A stretch of 64,000 nucleotides of DNA from Undaria pinnatifida (lineage: Eukaryota; Sar; Phaeophyceae; Laminariales; Alariaceae), in NCBI GenBank assembly GCA_012845835.1, contig JABAKD010000002.1, forward strand, positions 1,364,001-1,428,000, written 5' to 3'. The position numbers and the translations under genes are program-made. The notes beneath the pieces were generated by a model. It was not told where the DNA came from. It saw nothing but the letters and a program-made list of their open reading frames with translations, and searched no databases. The number at the start of each line of letters is the position of its first letter. The stretch's first letter is position 1. Positions 1 to 10,239 of this stretch are shown here, piece by piece.

Positions 1-540
1 CATACTACATCTGCGAAAGGTTTCCTTCGGCCAGCAACGAAAGCGGGAATACAACTTTATTACGAAGCAAAATCAGACGGACACCCTTTCCAAAGAAATA
101 CAAAATCCCTAGACAACGTACATGACGCAAATGACCAGCCGAATTGCGACCGCGCAAATAATTGCGATCTTAGAGTTAGTAAGCTTCGACCCAATAGGCC
201 AAGACAGACACACATCTTGCCCGGGCTCGAGAGCAGGGGCGCCGGTGTGTCAAAGGGCTAATCCAGCCGTCGCGGTCATTTGTTATTCATGGTGCCGCGC
301 TGCAGGCTTCATACGTGCAGCGGTTGGTTGCGTGTGTGCTGTTGGGCTGTCATGTATGTGCTGTTTGCGTGCTGGCCATGTGGCTGAAGGTGTGGCTGCA
401 AGACGACACATACATGATACGTCCATAAGATGCGATACCAGTAGTAGTAGATCGCTCTAATAATTCGGCTTTTTATATTCTTGCGTTTGGTGCTGTTGGA
501 GTGTTCATCATTTTGAGCGTGCTTGGTCTACAATAGACTC
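1..540. other. No recognised gene
   Basis: An open plus-strand frame of about 112 codons (122-460) is Cys- and Ala-rich and matches no family I know. Codon usage gives no strong reason to call it a gene. No RNA gene or repeat was recognised here. Confidence 0.4.
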
Positions 541-875
541 AAACCTGATCTGTCATACGGATTAAGTTGTTTTGGGGCCTACCTTCCACAGAGTCGGCGG
601 CTGTTAGTGATATTGGTACGGTCTAGGATTATTTTTCTACATCCCCTTTAGGGCTCCTCTCTAAGTGAGTTCTTCGTACATTGTGCAAGTATGCCCGGAG
701 GACCCATTGTGTATCTCACGCCGAGTCGGAGAGCTGTTTTGTGACTATGGTACAATCAAATACTGATCTGTCATACGGATTATGTTGTTTTTGAGGCCTA
801 CCTTCCACAGAGTCGGGGGCTGTTAGTGATAGTGGTACGTTTTCATAGCGGTCTATGATTATTTTGTTTGTCTTG
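541..875 (+). repeat. Direct duplication, about 100-bp unit
   Basis: Two copies of the same segment lie in direct orientation, at about 541-632 and 757-875. Both carry CTGATCTGTCATACGGATTA, then CTACCTTCCACAGAGTCGG, then a GTTAGTGATA.TGGTACG block. The spacing is about 216 bp. The spacer and the downstream 950-1040 stretch share a further motif, CCCCTTTAG followed by CTCCTCTCTAAGT, so this is probably a decayed tandem array of a longer unit. No coding function is suggested. Confidence 0.8.
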
Positions 876-1795
876 TGTGAGGCTTGATTATTCCCCTTCT
901 TCCGCTTAGCTTGCCATTTACTCTGGTGTAACTTCTCTGCGTTGAATGTGCCAATTGGATCGAGCGCATTTCTATATCTCCTTTATTTATTGGATCGAGG
1001 GCATTCTTTGTCCCCTTTAGCGCCCCTCTCTAAGTCTGCATAATTTGTTGTTAATTTGTGCATATCTTCACCAGTGTAAGTGCCGCGTACATTGAAGTTG
1101 CTAATTGAGGGCATGCAGTGTCGTCTTTTTTAGTTATTTTCCGTGAGTGAGTTCTCGTATTTTGTAAAAAAACATGGTAAGTTCTTCGTCTACTGTGGGA
1201 GTAAACACCGAGGGGTTTTCGAAGGCACAATCAACGGCGCCTTCCTTTTTCTCTTCCGTAAATTAAACATTTTTAATCATTCACCGTCCGATATCATTTT
1301 TATTGATGACACCTCCTCTCTCTTTTCGCCTCAAAGCCTCGAAGCCAAGCAGCTTCTCAAATTCTCCTTACGCATTTTTCTGGCCTACTTTTCCTTGGCA
1401 ACGGTATTGAATAAAAACAGTGTTTCGCCTACGCTTGGTTCCTACGTTTATATGTTTTCCTTCCATCAGAGTAAATCTTTAGAATCTTATATTCGTACTA
1501 AACTCTCCGCATTACTTTAAACTTCAAATAATGCCGAATCGAACAGTACAACTTTTTCCCCTTTTCTTCGTCCGAGTGCCGCCCTGCCCTACGCAAATCA
1601 TCGCCGGCGCCCATGCGGAGCCCTTGTACTCTCGAGAAACTTCTTACTGGTTTTCCATCATTACGCAAACCACACAGCACGAATAAAATATGACCCTTGG
1701 ACTTACATAAAATATCAAGTGAAAGGGCAAATCTTACTTTACAAAACCATGCCAACCGAGCGGAATGGAAACAAAAACAAGATATTATTAAAATT
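876..1795. other. No recognised gene
   Basis: A 125-codon plus-strand open frame (1143-1520) begins only with a GTG and is rich in Phe, Ser and Leu, as expected from AT-rich DNA. I recognise no domain in it and do not call it a gene. Confidence 0.35.
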
Positions 1796-2016
1796 AAGAT
1801 ACACTCCAGCTGTGAGATCGAACATTTTGTCGAAACTCGTATTTGCAAGCTGTGTGTGATACCCCGATCGCGCGCATTACATTTAATTTTTTTCCCCAAA
1901 AACCGTCAGATTTATCCCCTCAAAGGATTTATAGCTTCCACGCACAAATTGCCCGCTTATCCGCGCCCCCCCCCCCAGCCCCCCCCCCAGCCCCCCCCCC
2001 CCCAGCCCCCCCCCCC
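1796..2016. repeat. R1 dispersed-repeat fragments with a poly-C tract
   Basis: Bases 1796-1878 carry the R1 start, ACACTCCAGCTGTGAGATCG, in plus orientation. Bases 1895-1955 carry an R1-associated module (CCGTCAGATTTATCCCCTC... TTATAGCTTCCACGCACA) in the opposite orientation. The stretch ends in broken runs of C (about 1965-2016). The same module-plus-poly-C arrangement recurs at 23.5 and 24.6 kb. Proline- or glycine-rich open frames across the C runs are low-complexity artefacts. Confidence 0.75.
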
Positions 2017-2024
2017 ACTCGACT

Positions 2025-2545
2025 CTGGACGGGAGCAGCAGTAGCAGCAGCAGCGAGAAGAGGTAGCGCGTATTGGCGGGTAGAGCATCGCAGGCTCCGA
2101 TCAAAGCAATCAGCTACTGCAACAGCAGCCACACGCGCAGATAGTTGCAGGTTGATACTGCTAGGGGGCTGGACTGCTGCTGGGCGGCAGGATCGTAGCG
2201 TGGTGCTCTGCCAAAATAGGGAAATGTACGTGTACGAAGGACGCCAATCTGGACATAAAAATGAGGACCGTATGCGGACTAATATGGTGTTTTAACGATT
2301 CTTACAATTTTCGCCGCCATGTTACTTAGCATTCGACAGAAGCAGCGGTACCAGCAGCAACAGTGAGAAGTAGCGGCGTAAGGCGGGTAGCGCCGGCTCC
2401 GAGCAAAGCAATCAGCTACTACAACAGCAGCCACACGCCCAGAGAGTTGCGGGCTGCCGCTGCTAGGGGGCTGGACTGGTGCTGGGCGGCAGGATCGAAG
2501 TGCGGTGCTCTGTGCAAAAAGAGGGAAATGCGCCGACGTGTACCC
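2025..2545 (+). repeat. Direct duplication, about 200-bp unit, CAG-rich
   Basis: Two diverged copies lie at about 2025-2230 and 2332-2545. Both contain AAAGCAATCAGCTACT, CAACAGCAGCCACACG, GCTAGGGGGCTGGACTG and CTGGGCGGCAGGATCG in the same order and strand, at an offset of about 302 bp. Short open frames cross both copies but are not conserved in phase, so I read this as non-coding duplication. Confidence 0.8.
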
Positions 2546-2904
2546 TCTACGAGCAGAAATACGCGGTTTGCATCAAAACCGTACATACATGGGGATAGGG
2601 GATGCAGGAACCCAAACTCCGGGGATGTTGCGGAAACCCGGGGATGTTCCTTAAGTGTGCCCAAGGCCAAAGAAGTTTAAAAGACTTGCCACGGGCAACA
2701 TACTGAACGGATCGCGCCCAAACCTCCGGCAACGTGAGCCCGACGGTCGAATTGTGCCCACCCACCCCAACGTTTAGGACAAAGGTGCGAGCACGAAGAG
2801 ATGTGTCCGAAGGAAAAAAATATCACAATTATACATGAACATGTTACTATATTAGTCTAGTCTATATAATATATACAAGAAACGTTTGGAAAGGTTATGC
2901 TTCT

Positions 2905-3125
2905 TTGGAAAGTAAGTCCAAATTTCCAAACACTTTCCAAATTAGCAAAGAACTTGCCAAATAAATGGTCAATAAACTTTCCAAATTGGCAAGGAACTTG
3001 CCAATCAGTCAAGAAACTTTCCAAATTGGCAAGAAACTTTCCAAATTGGCAAGGAACTTGGCAAGACACTTTCCTATTTGGCAAGCACCTTGCCAAATTG
3101 GCAAATAACCAAATTAGCATATAAC
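2905..3125. repeat. Minisatellite, about 20-bp near-palindromic unit
   Basis: About ten imperfect tandem units of the type AACTTTCCAAATTGGCAAGG, with TTGCCAA/TTGGCAA halves, fill this stretch. Because the unit is close to self-complementary, both strands show a similar Leu/Asn/Phe-rich open frame. Those frames are by-products of the repeat. Confidence 0.85.
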
Positions 3126-4050
3126 TTGCTGAAAAAAAGTCGTTAGAAATGCCCCTAAGCCTTTCGTGTATAATACCGATGGTCGCAGCGTTAGGTGGGT
3201 CATGTTTTCCGCGTTCCGTGTGCGTCCGATTAAAAGAAATGGCCTAACTCATTTATCATAAATAGCGTATCCAAAACAGAAAAGGAGCCTGATTTACGGA
3301 AGCGGCGGAATCAGACGGGCGGAATCGGATCGACGACACTTACAATAAAACCAGAATTTAAAATTTTCAGAATATCTTGTCGAACAAAGTTATCGCGAAA
3401 AACTCAGCATTGATTGGCTACAGCCCGACCGCGTTCATACTCGCACGAGTTGGATGCGCCAGAGCATGTCAGCGAGCATCTCGGTTGCCACGCAGATGAA
3501 GCGTTGTAGGTTTGGCGAGGGAAAACATGTCGTGTGCACTTCACGCGAAAAGGGTTGTCTGCCCCCTCCGTCCAGTTGGTTTCGTGCATCGACGACGGCG
3601 ACACATGTCGCAGACGGCGGCTGTCCGAGTACGTGTGGTATTGGTGTGTGTATGTATCTGTGTTTGATGAATGCTGCAATCGCAACTGCGACGAGAGTGG
3701 CAAGGCTCTCATGTTGACGTCACCATTCCTATCCGATCCAATCGGCACGAGGTGATGCCTGAGATGTGTACTTGCGAATAACGAGACACAGCAGCAGCAT
3801 CACGAGTACGCCTATATGCATATGTACCATTTTGATTTTTTTGCCTAGTCCGTCCCTTTTTCTCCGCCGGCGCAGAGTTTTTTTGTGTGCTTTCTTCTGC
3901 AATGCGATCAGACTACCCGTCGGTATATTATCAGCCGTGTGCCGGGCTCATGGGACGTCCGTGGCGCGAGCTATGGCCGCGGAAAGCCGCCGAGACTGGC
4001 TCTATTTTGCGGGGTATGAGACGCTTCTGTCCCCGGGCAACCACACACTA
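3126..4050. other. No recognised gene
   Basis: Several overlapping short open frames on both strands (3404-3755) show no recognisable domain. I see no RNA gene or clear repeat. Confidence 0.35.
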
Positions 4051-5326
4051 GACGTATTTAAGCCTCGAGGTTAGGTCTTAAGTACTTCCAACTGGAAGAG
4101 CTAGGCCATTCGATACTTCGACCTTAAACGCATAAAAAAAAAACCTTATGTCTAAAACTCGAAAATAGTGGTCTCTTTCAGTACGCATAAAAAGAAAAGC
4201 CGAGGAAAGATCAAACTACTTGAAAATAGAATATGATATTTCTGCACTACTCCAGACGCAGATGGCAAGACGAGGATTTATGTCATGAGTCAGCACATGA
4301 GTGGGTGGAAACTTCGAGAAAGACCCTCCCCTGCCCATGCTGTGCGAGCTTGAACAAACGGCCAAAACAAATAACTGGTGCCTGGCAAAAACATTGAGTG
4401 CTTCGTACTCCATACTCGCTTCATATGTGGGATACCTCGCAGGCGTTTGCCGCCTTCGGTGTGCCTCAGTGTGGCAGTCAGTACAGCAGCACAGCAGGAC
4501 TGGCCCTCAACCCGGTTTAATTTCCACCCTCGAAATGTAGGCATCCGCGGGAAAGAGGCAACAGGGTTGTAAACTGCAGCAGCAGCTCCGGCCATGCGCT
4601 ACGTCGGGCACAAAAACCAAACAAAAAAAATGTGTCATCGAAAAATGACAGCCTCTCAGGACGAGAGAGCAGGAGCACGAGCGCGCGACGAACTATGTCA
4701 GAGTCCCAGTTCTCTGACCGCAGAGAACGCCAGGGTAGGAGGAGTCTCGCGGGCGTTTCCCACCGGCTAGTTGTGCTGTAGTTGGGTTGGCTGTTGGGGT
4801 GCTGGTTGTCTGTGTGTTGTGCTGTGTTGTTTTGTTTTGTGGTGTGTTGTGTTGTGTGTGCGCTCGATCCTCGTGAATGAACAAGGACTCCTTTTCAAGT
4901 AACAGTACGCAGAGGCATGCCGCTCCAGGAGAGTGGGTCGCCTCTGACCACCGCCAACGTTTCTGCTGGTGTTGTACACGCAGGTTGATTAACCCGGGTT
5001 GGGGATACACCAAGCGGCTTGCTAGGTTGAGCGTTGCAATTACTGCGTGGGGGTTGTGCTGTGCTGCTGCTGCAGAGTGTCTTCCTCGAGCTTTTGTCGT
5101 CTGAAATGCTGTTGTTTGCTGGAAAATACTCGGAAAATTGCTTCAAATATGCACTTGGGCCAAAATGTGCCCAAGTGCATATTTTGGGAAAATCCACATC
5201 TCACCGTGGTCTGCCGTGGTCGTTAGGTCGATAAAATAGACCTATTCTTTAGATATTTAAAACACGATAGGGCTTAATTTGGTTTAGAGCCAAAAATATA
5301 GGCATATCGTCAGGCTTAAATACGTC
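4051..5326. mobile_element. TA-flanked inverted-repeat DNA element, about 1.28 kb
   Basis: The ends are perfect inverted repeats of at least 15 bp, GACGTATTTAAGCCT at 4051-4065 and its complement at 5312-5326. Each end is directly flanked by TA (4049-4050 and 5327-5328). TA target duplication with short TIRs is the pattern of the Tc1/mariner superfamily. Inside I find no open frame that looks like a DDE transposase, so this would be a non-autonomous or internally decayed element. A strong hairpin lies inside at 5145-5184. A chance 17-bp inverted match is possible but unlikely at this spacing with TA on both sides. Confidence 0.55.
5145..5184. other. Perfect hairpin, 16-bp stem, 8-nt loop
   Basis: AAATATGCACTTGGGC (5145-5160) is followed after 8 nt by its exact complement (5169-5184). 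It lies inside the inverted-repeat element at 4.05-5.33 kb. There is no T-run after it on either strand, so it is not an obvious terminator. It may be a structural part of the element. Confidence 0.85.
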
Positions 5327-5328
5327 TA

Positions 5329-6515
5329 CTACACACACGGTGGAACTTTAGTCCTCGCACGTACATCTGGGTGGCATCAAAATGTATTTGCGAGAGAATT
5401 TTCCCGCACTGCTAGACGGGGGCGCGGTGTATATATGTACCCGCTGCAACGACGTGAACTATGTCATTACTGTGAGTTCTCCCTCACAAGTGACACGGTG
5501 GTTACCATACAGCTGTAGCGAAACCTGTATAAAGAGATATAAAGTAGCAACACAACTCAAGCAAAAGTAACGATGTGCACACAACAGACCATATCGGCAA
5601 CAAACATCGGTATAAACTGTTTAACTGTTGAAGCGCGCGGGGAAAAATACTGGACACTGAAAACAAACAACAAATTGACACCAATGATTCCTCTAACAGC
5701 AGCGACAGCAGTACAAACGTAGAATTAATTGCTGCCACGCAGTTATACGGAGTGGACTTTCGAATAACTTATCACACCGAGCCTCAGCAATATCCCAACC
5801 CTCTTCCTCCAAATGTCTGTGATATCTTATATTATCCACATCCTTTCCACTACGCATCCCTCCGATATACACCTTCTGCACAAATACTTCATCATCAGTT
5901 GTAGTCATTCGACTTGCGTCGCCCCCGGGAGGCACGTGTCCACCTCCCGAAGGGGAACCTTGTAGTCTAATACCTGTTGCGTGCTCGCAACGGACAGATA
6001 GATGTATCTATCTGATGCGTGCGTCTTTCGTATTGTACTACTAGAGTACCATTAATAATACGCTTTTCGACTTGTTACCAAGTTTGTTACCTTCGATTCA
6101 TATTATATGAAACTTAACCCTGATGCCATTTTAATATGGGGATTTCATGCCGAAAATGGACACCCTTTCTCAGTTAGAGGCCGACACCCCGAAAACGATA
6201 TCCGCAGAAGAAGCCTGCAAAAACACCATTTTCTGGTCTAGACCTACACTATAGTTTAAGCAAACAGGATTCGCGATGCGAAAACGTTCGTTTTCAGTTT
6301 CGGATACGCTAATACAACAAGAAGAGATTGCCGCATTTCGCTGCTTGACATATTAGCAACGAGCCCATCACAGCACACAGCGCTAACCATTTACTATACA
6401 CTACACATATCTATAACTCAGAAATATCGCAAATACATCGGTCGTCTAGATAGAGACGACTTATTATATGAGTCTGGAGAGTTTTAGACGACCCCGGACT
6501 TCCGTGTTTTTTCGC
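5329..6515. other. No firm gene; one coding-like stretch and a palindrome
   Basis: A minus-strand open frame of 80 codons (5935-5693) reads as charged, protein-like sequence (for example KVYIGGMRSGKDVDNIRYHR) and could be an exon, but I recognise no family. A palindrome with 9-bp arms, CAGATAGAT and its complement around GT, lies at 5995-6014. Nothing else was recognised. Confidence 0.3.
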
Positions 6516-6519
6516 CATA

Positions 6520-7030
6520 TATATTTGGTCCGCCGTTGGTTGATGCCTGTGCACAAGCCTCTGATGCATGATGTGTATGACAGCAAAGAATCTACGGAGA
6601 TGGTAGAGTAGAACTATTGATATGACTAGTGGTCCCAATCTTCGAAATAAATGTTCAAGTTGAGCCCCCTTTGGCTTCGTGTACAAGTACTACTGGCTGA
6701 TGTTACACTCAGTTTACTGTTTTTGTTCTCTTCGGGTGTGCATGTTCAGAGTGGCCTCCGGGACTTGGGTGCTTTAATACTATATCCTTAATGAGGACAC
6801 ACAATCCGTAATACGCGCGATCGGAGTGTCACATACTACTTGCACTATGATGAGGATCGACAAAATATTCGATCTCACAGCTGGAGGAATATATTTTCAT
6901 TTTTTATAATATTCTTTTGAAGACTATCTTGATATCTCTCCTCCGCCTGATGGTTCCAAGTCGGGTACCGAGAGCAATCTCCCCGTGAGTCACCCTACGC
7001 AGGGCATACCGATTGCCGATATTGCTAGCA
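6520..7030 (+). repeat. Dispersed repeat R2, copy 1, interrupted by R1
   Basis: Bases 6535-6780 match 12050-12300 (shared blocks ATGATGTGTATGAC.GCAAAG, GTTCTCTTCGGGTGTGCATG and GTGGCCTCCGGGACT). The similarity resumes at about 6918-7015 with TCGGGTACCGAGAGCAATCT, which in the other copy follows directly. The gap is filled by an R1 fragment, so R1 inserted into R2 here. I cannot say what class of element R2 is. Confidence 0.75.
6781..6905 (-). repeat. R1 dispersed-repeat fragment
   Basis: It carries TATATCCTTAATGAGGACAC, then CGCGCGATCGGAGT, then CAAAATATTCGATCTCACAG, the same order as other reverse-orientation R1 copies (19.0, 24.7 and 36.7 kb). It interrupts repeat R2. Confidence 0.8.
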
Positions 7031-7084
7031 TGATCGTACGACAAGCTAACTTGTGCAGGGTGCTCTGAGGAGCTCGGGAGGAGC

Positions 7085-8096
7085 ATGATTGTTGACTTCA
7101 GCGGCTTTTGCGGAGGCTACAGTCGATACGGAGGAGAACCAATTTGTTGGGAAGGTTACTCAGTCTCCGAGGACCACAAGGTTGAGACCCAACGCTTAAT
7201 GACAAGCAAATGTCTGGGTTTGCTGCATTTCAAGTACAGGATCTTGCCAATACAATCCACCTTTGAGAGGAGCCAGTCGAGGAATGGACAGACATACGCC
7301 CAAGGGAACGCTGCATTCCCGACGCCTCAAGAATTCCTAGACGGAATTCTCTTAGAGATAGTCGGCCAGTTGGAATGGCAACGAAGGCAAGGATTCCTTG
7401 AGCAGCAGTAAGAGCTATTCAAATTAATGTAATGGCGTGGACACTTGGAGAAAAAGCAATGGATGAGAGGAAACTAACGCAAACCAACCCGAGTCGGGAA
7501 GGTTGGGAGAGGAAGCTGAAGCGGCAGAGCAAGAAATACCACCGCAACCGCCCGAGCCGCTACCGCCACAGCAGTCGATGGCAGCGCAGCCGCTGGCTCT
7601 CCTGTCGCCACCGGAAGAAGTTGGCGGAGATAAGCACGAAGGGTTGATGGTATCTAAGAACGTGGTGGTTGAGGTTGGAGGAGTTATGGCGTGTGATGGG
7701 GGAAAAGGGATGATGGAGTCTATGCAGATGGACAAGGAGGAAGAGCTGCTTCAGCAGCAGCCGAAACAGCAGCAGCCACAGCTACCTGGTGCTGCCGACC
7801 CTGACCCGTGGCCGCCCCCAACGTTAGCAGGTCTTGATGAGAGCAACAGCGAGTGGGAGATCGGGAGCAATTTTTTTCTGGTTTTTGTTTTAGGGGGAAG
7901 AGCAACAGCAGGGTCGTTTGAGCTTGGTAAATGCGAACCGAAGGGAGGCCACAGCGATCGCGAGCAGGAGAGCGATTGGAAACGAGAAGGCATTGGCACT
8001 GGTTGGTCCTTCAGCATCTTCGGGGGTTGGGGGCACGAGACGCCTGGTCGGCGCCTAACCCGTCCGCGGCGAACACGTGTACGTGGAAAGAGGTGA
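7085..8096 (+). pseudogene. Decayed or intron-containing coding-like region, E/P/Q-rich
   Basis: Plus-strand frames in this stretch read as protein-like sequence. The best is the segment from about 7473 to 7860, acidic then proline- and glutamine-rich (AAEQEIPPQPPEPLPPQQ, then LLQQQPKQQQPQLPG, then DPDPWPPPTLAGLDESNSEW). It has no in-frame ATG near its start. A pyrimidine tract ending in TTTTGTTTTAG (7882-7892) looks like a 3' splice site. Upstream, 7085-7411 is open but coding-like text switches frame. No domain is recognised. It could be exons of an unknown host gene, or an old element ORF. A Q-rich stretch of similar style lies at 57.5-58.4 kb, but I cannot show homology. Confidence 0.35.
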
Positions 8097-8201
8097 CCTA
8101 ACTATCGGGTGTCGAGACCGAAAGGCATGTGTGGTTTTCAAGTACCACAGCAATAGTAGTATCTTAACATGCTTGTTCGTCGAATGATAATATACTAGTA
8201 G

Positions 8202-8515
8202 ACCGGTCGCCCCGGTGGCGTATCAGGTTATCCTCGAGCCTGGTATAGGTCAGTTTCGTGAGTTCGAGCCCCGCCGAGTGCTTACTCGTATAAAATATTT
8301 CGTTGGGACTTTTTCTTGTGCACAAGTTGACTTGCGAAAAGCGCGAGAGCGTCAGTTAGCAACATTCGATGAAAAATCGACGAGCAGTGGGATTGCTGAA
8401 TCCTATGCGCGATGAAAATTGAAGGCAAGCACCGGGGGGGAAAAGGGACGACACCTGTGGCCACGGCTTGTCCAGAAGCTGGAGAGTAAAAGTGTGGAAA
8501 CAAAAAAAAACAAAA
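8202..8515 (+). mobile_element. tRNA-derived SINE, copy 1
   Basis: The first 75 bp look like a tRNA gene head. TGGCGTATCAGG (about 8216-8227) fits the RNA polymerase III A box, and GAGTTCGAGCCCC (about 8260-8272) fits the B box, about 45 bp apart. A body of about 230 bp follows, ending in an A-rich tail (8497-8515). The same unit occurs at 21591-21898 with a few percent to about 10% difference by eye, including short indels. Head, body and A-rich tail are the standard SINE layout. No target duplication was identified. Loss of clear acceptor-stem pairing argues against a working tRNA gene. Confidence 0.8.
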
Positions 8516-8976
8516 CTGCAACTGGTATGATTAGCGGTTCATAGCGATTACGATTTTTTCGCGTGGCATACAACTAGCGCTTACCCGAGGTATTGTCAGT
8601 CGAATGATGCTACACTACAACCGGTATACTTAGCGGTTGATACTCTGCTTATCGAGCACAACGACGAACTGAAATGCTGGATTATTGCACGCATGAGCGA
8701 TTTCTTCTTATAGTACAGATATTTTGTCGGGGCTATGTTGTCGTTGTTGTTGTTGTTGTTCTCACATTGACTCGCATAATCAAGTCTGTGGTCACAGGAC
8801 AGCAGGCTCCAGTCACTCTGGAGCTGAGGAATACCTCAGGGAAAACACACACAACCCAAGTTGGTACACGCATATATCACAGCTGACGCAATTCATGCCT
8901 CCAACAGAAACAAATAAAAGTGAAATCGGGAGTCAGTCGACGATGTGCCAGGTCCAGGCCGGTGCATACGTCTCAC

Positions 8977-9897
8977 TGTGTGTGTGTTCTTCACATTAAA
9001 CCGTTCTTCAACTCGTCGACATCCAGCACACCCAGTGTCCGTACTGATTCTTCACCCTAGAAAGATCAGCTCTGTGGTCACAAGCTACGACACAGAGATA
9101 ATGCATCGTAATGCATTCGACAACGCAATGTCATGCCCTAGTACTGGGTACGACAGGCACAACATACATACGTCAGCAACAGAAATACATTGGAAGAGAG
9201 AATACGAAATAAACAAAAACAAAAACAAAAACAAAATAATAATAAGAAAACAAATAAAACAAAGATAAAAATAAAAACAAAAATGAAACAAACAAAATGA
9301 AGGGGAAATCGAAGAAACAACCCAACCGGAAAGGAGAGCCAAAGCTCGGAAAAGAAACATAATAAAATAAAATAAAAAAAGTAAAACCAAAATAAGATAA
9401 TCCGAACACGAGCCAAAAACCTGGACACGCAAGGAGGGAACAAAGAGGAAAAAAATACCCCAGAAAAAGAAGAAAAGTGCTACGTACCTACTAGTCGGCC
9501 TGGTACCTTGCTACCCTGTCTGCCATCTCCTTCCTGCCTTTGTCCACCGCGGTCTCCCTTCTATTCCTCCTGTTGCCCCCCCTGCCCCCGCTCCCTTGGA
9601 CGGCTTTCCTTCTACTCCTCCTGTTTCCCCCCCACCCCCCTTTGTGTTCTTCTCATTAAACCAAAATACCTTGTAGAAGAGAGAAACAACGAAAGAAACC
9701 AAGACAAAACAAATAAATAAATAAATAAATAAATAAAAAGGGGAGCCAAAGCTCGGGAGATAGAAACATACCCCGAGCATGAGCCAAAATGGACATGCAA
9801 GGGGGAAAGAAAGGGAAAAAAAATACCCCGGGAAAAGGAAACAAGTAAAAGAAGGGAGACTGGGAGGGCCAAATAAAACAGGCTCGTCACCTACCCA
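8977..9897 (-). mobile_element. 0.92-kb inserted repeat, copy 1, flanked by a CTCAC duplication
   Basis: Bases 8977-9897 are nearly identical to 58789-59710. They are bounded by CTCAC on both sides (8972-8976 and 9898-9902), and the related copy near 20.74 kb lacks them, so this is a clean insertion. On the minus strand it ends TTAATGTGAAGAACACACAC, resembling the other LINE tails but with an AC repeat. It holds two similar modules and a short Gly/Arg-rich reading-frame tail like that of the LINE ORF at 59.9 kb. A 5'-truncated LINE copy is my preferred reading. The TG...CA ends and 5-bp duplication would also fit a solo LTR. Confidence 0.65.
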
Positions 9898-10012
9898 CTC
9901 ACTACTTACGCCTGGAGACACGAAATATTCCGATTGCCACCCAAGACTACCACGTATATATTACACGTAGTATCTATCACTACGCATGCGCACGACAGGC
10001 ATAATTCAATTG

Positions 10013-10195
10013 GAGAAAAAGAAACAAAGAAAAGAAAAGAAGATGTTAGGAAAGGAAAGGAAAGATAAGAAAAACGAAACAAAACGAAAAAGGCAAGCAA
10101 AGAGAAGAAAAAGACAAAAAAAGAAAGAAAAGACAAGACAAGAAAGCAAGGAAAGAAGAAGAAAAGAGAAAAAAGAAAAAGAAAAAGGAAAGGAT
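10013..10195 (+). repeat. Purine-rich low-complexity tract
   Basis: This stretch is almost pure A/G with AAAGAAAAG-like motifs. Its complement corresponds to the polypyrimidine tract at 20.35-20.63 kb, next to the same flanking motif (ACGACAGGC.TAA.TCAATT). Phe- or Lys-rich open frames over it are composition artefacts. Confidence 0.85.
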
Positions 10196-10239
10196 ATTGC
10201 CTCTGATAGCCAAGTTTTCTGTTGTATATGATATGAGTT

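Larger units (their letters stand above)
8735..10230 (-). mobile_element. LINE-type 3' region with (AAC)n tail, interrupted
   Basis: Read on the minus strand, this ends in ...AATGTGAGAACAACAAC, with the (GTT)n run at about 8738-8761 on plus. Bases 8762-8970 and 9905-10010 match the plus-oriented copy at 20650-20960 almost continuously. The intervening 0.92 kb is absent there and so is an insertion. Beyond, the minus-strand-upstream end is a long purine tract (10013-10195), matching the polypyrimidine tract at 20.35-20.63 kb. The LINE assignment rests on the tail type and on the ORF2-like C-terminus adjoining the 20-kb copy. Confidence 0.6.

Noticed and set aside
1929-2132. Gly/Pro-rich frames at the poly-C tract
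   Set aside because: They are direct translations of C/G runs belonging to R1-type repeats.
2905-3125. CRISPR-like regular repeats
   Set aside because: Units are directly adjacent, imperfect and near-palindromic, without unique spacers. It is a minisatellite in eukaryotic DNA.
9085-9443. Phe/Leu-rich minus-strand frames suggesting membrane proteins
   Set aside because: They come from T-rich low-complexity 3' sequence of the LINE-like repeat; the same frames recur in its other copy at 58.9-59.3 kb.
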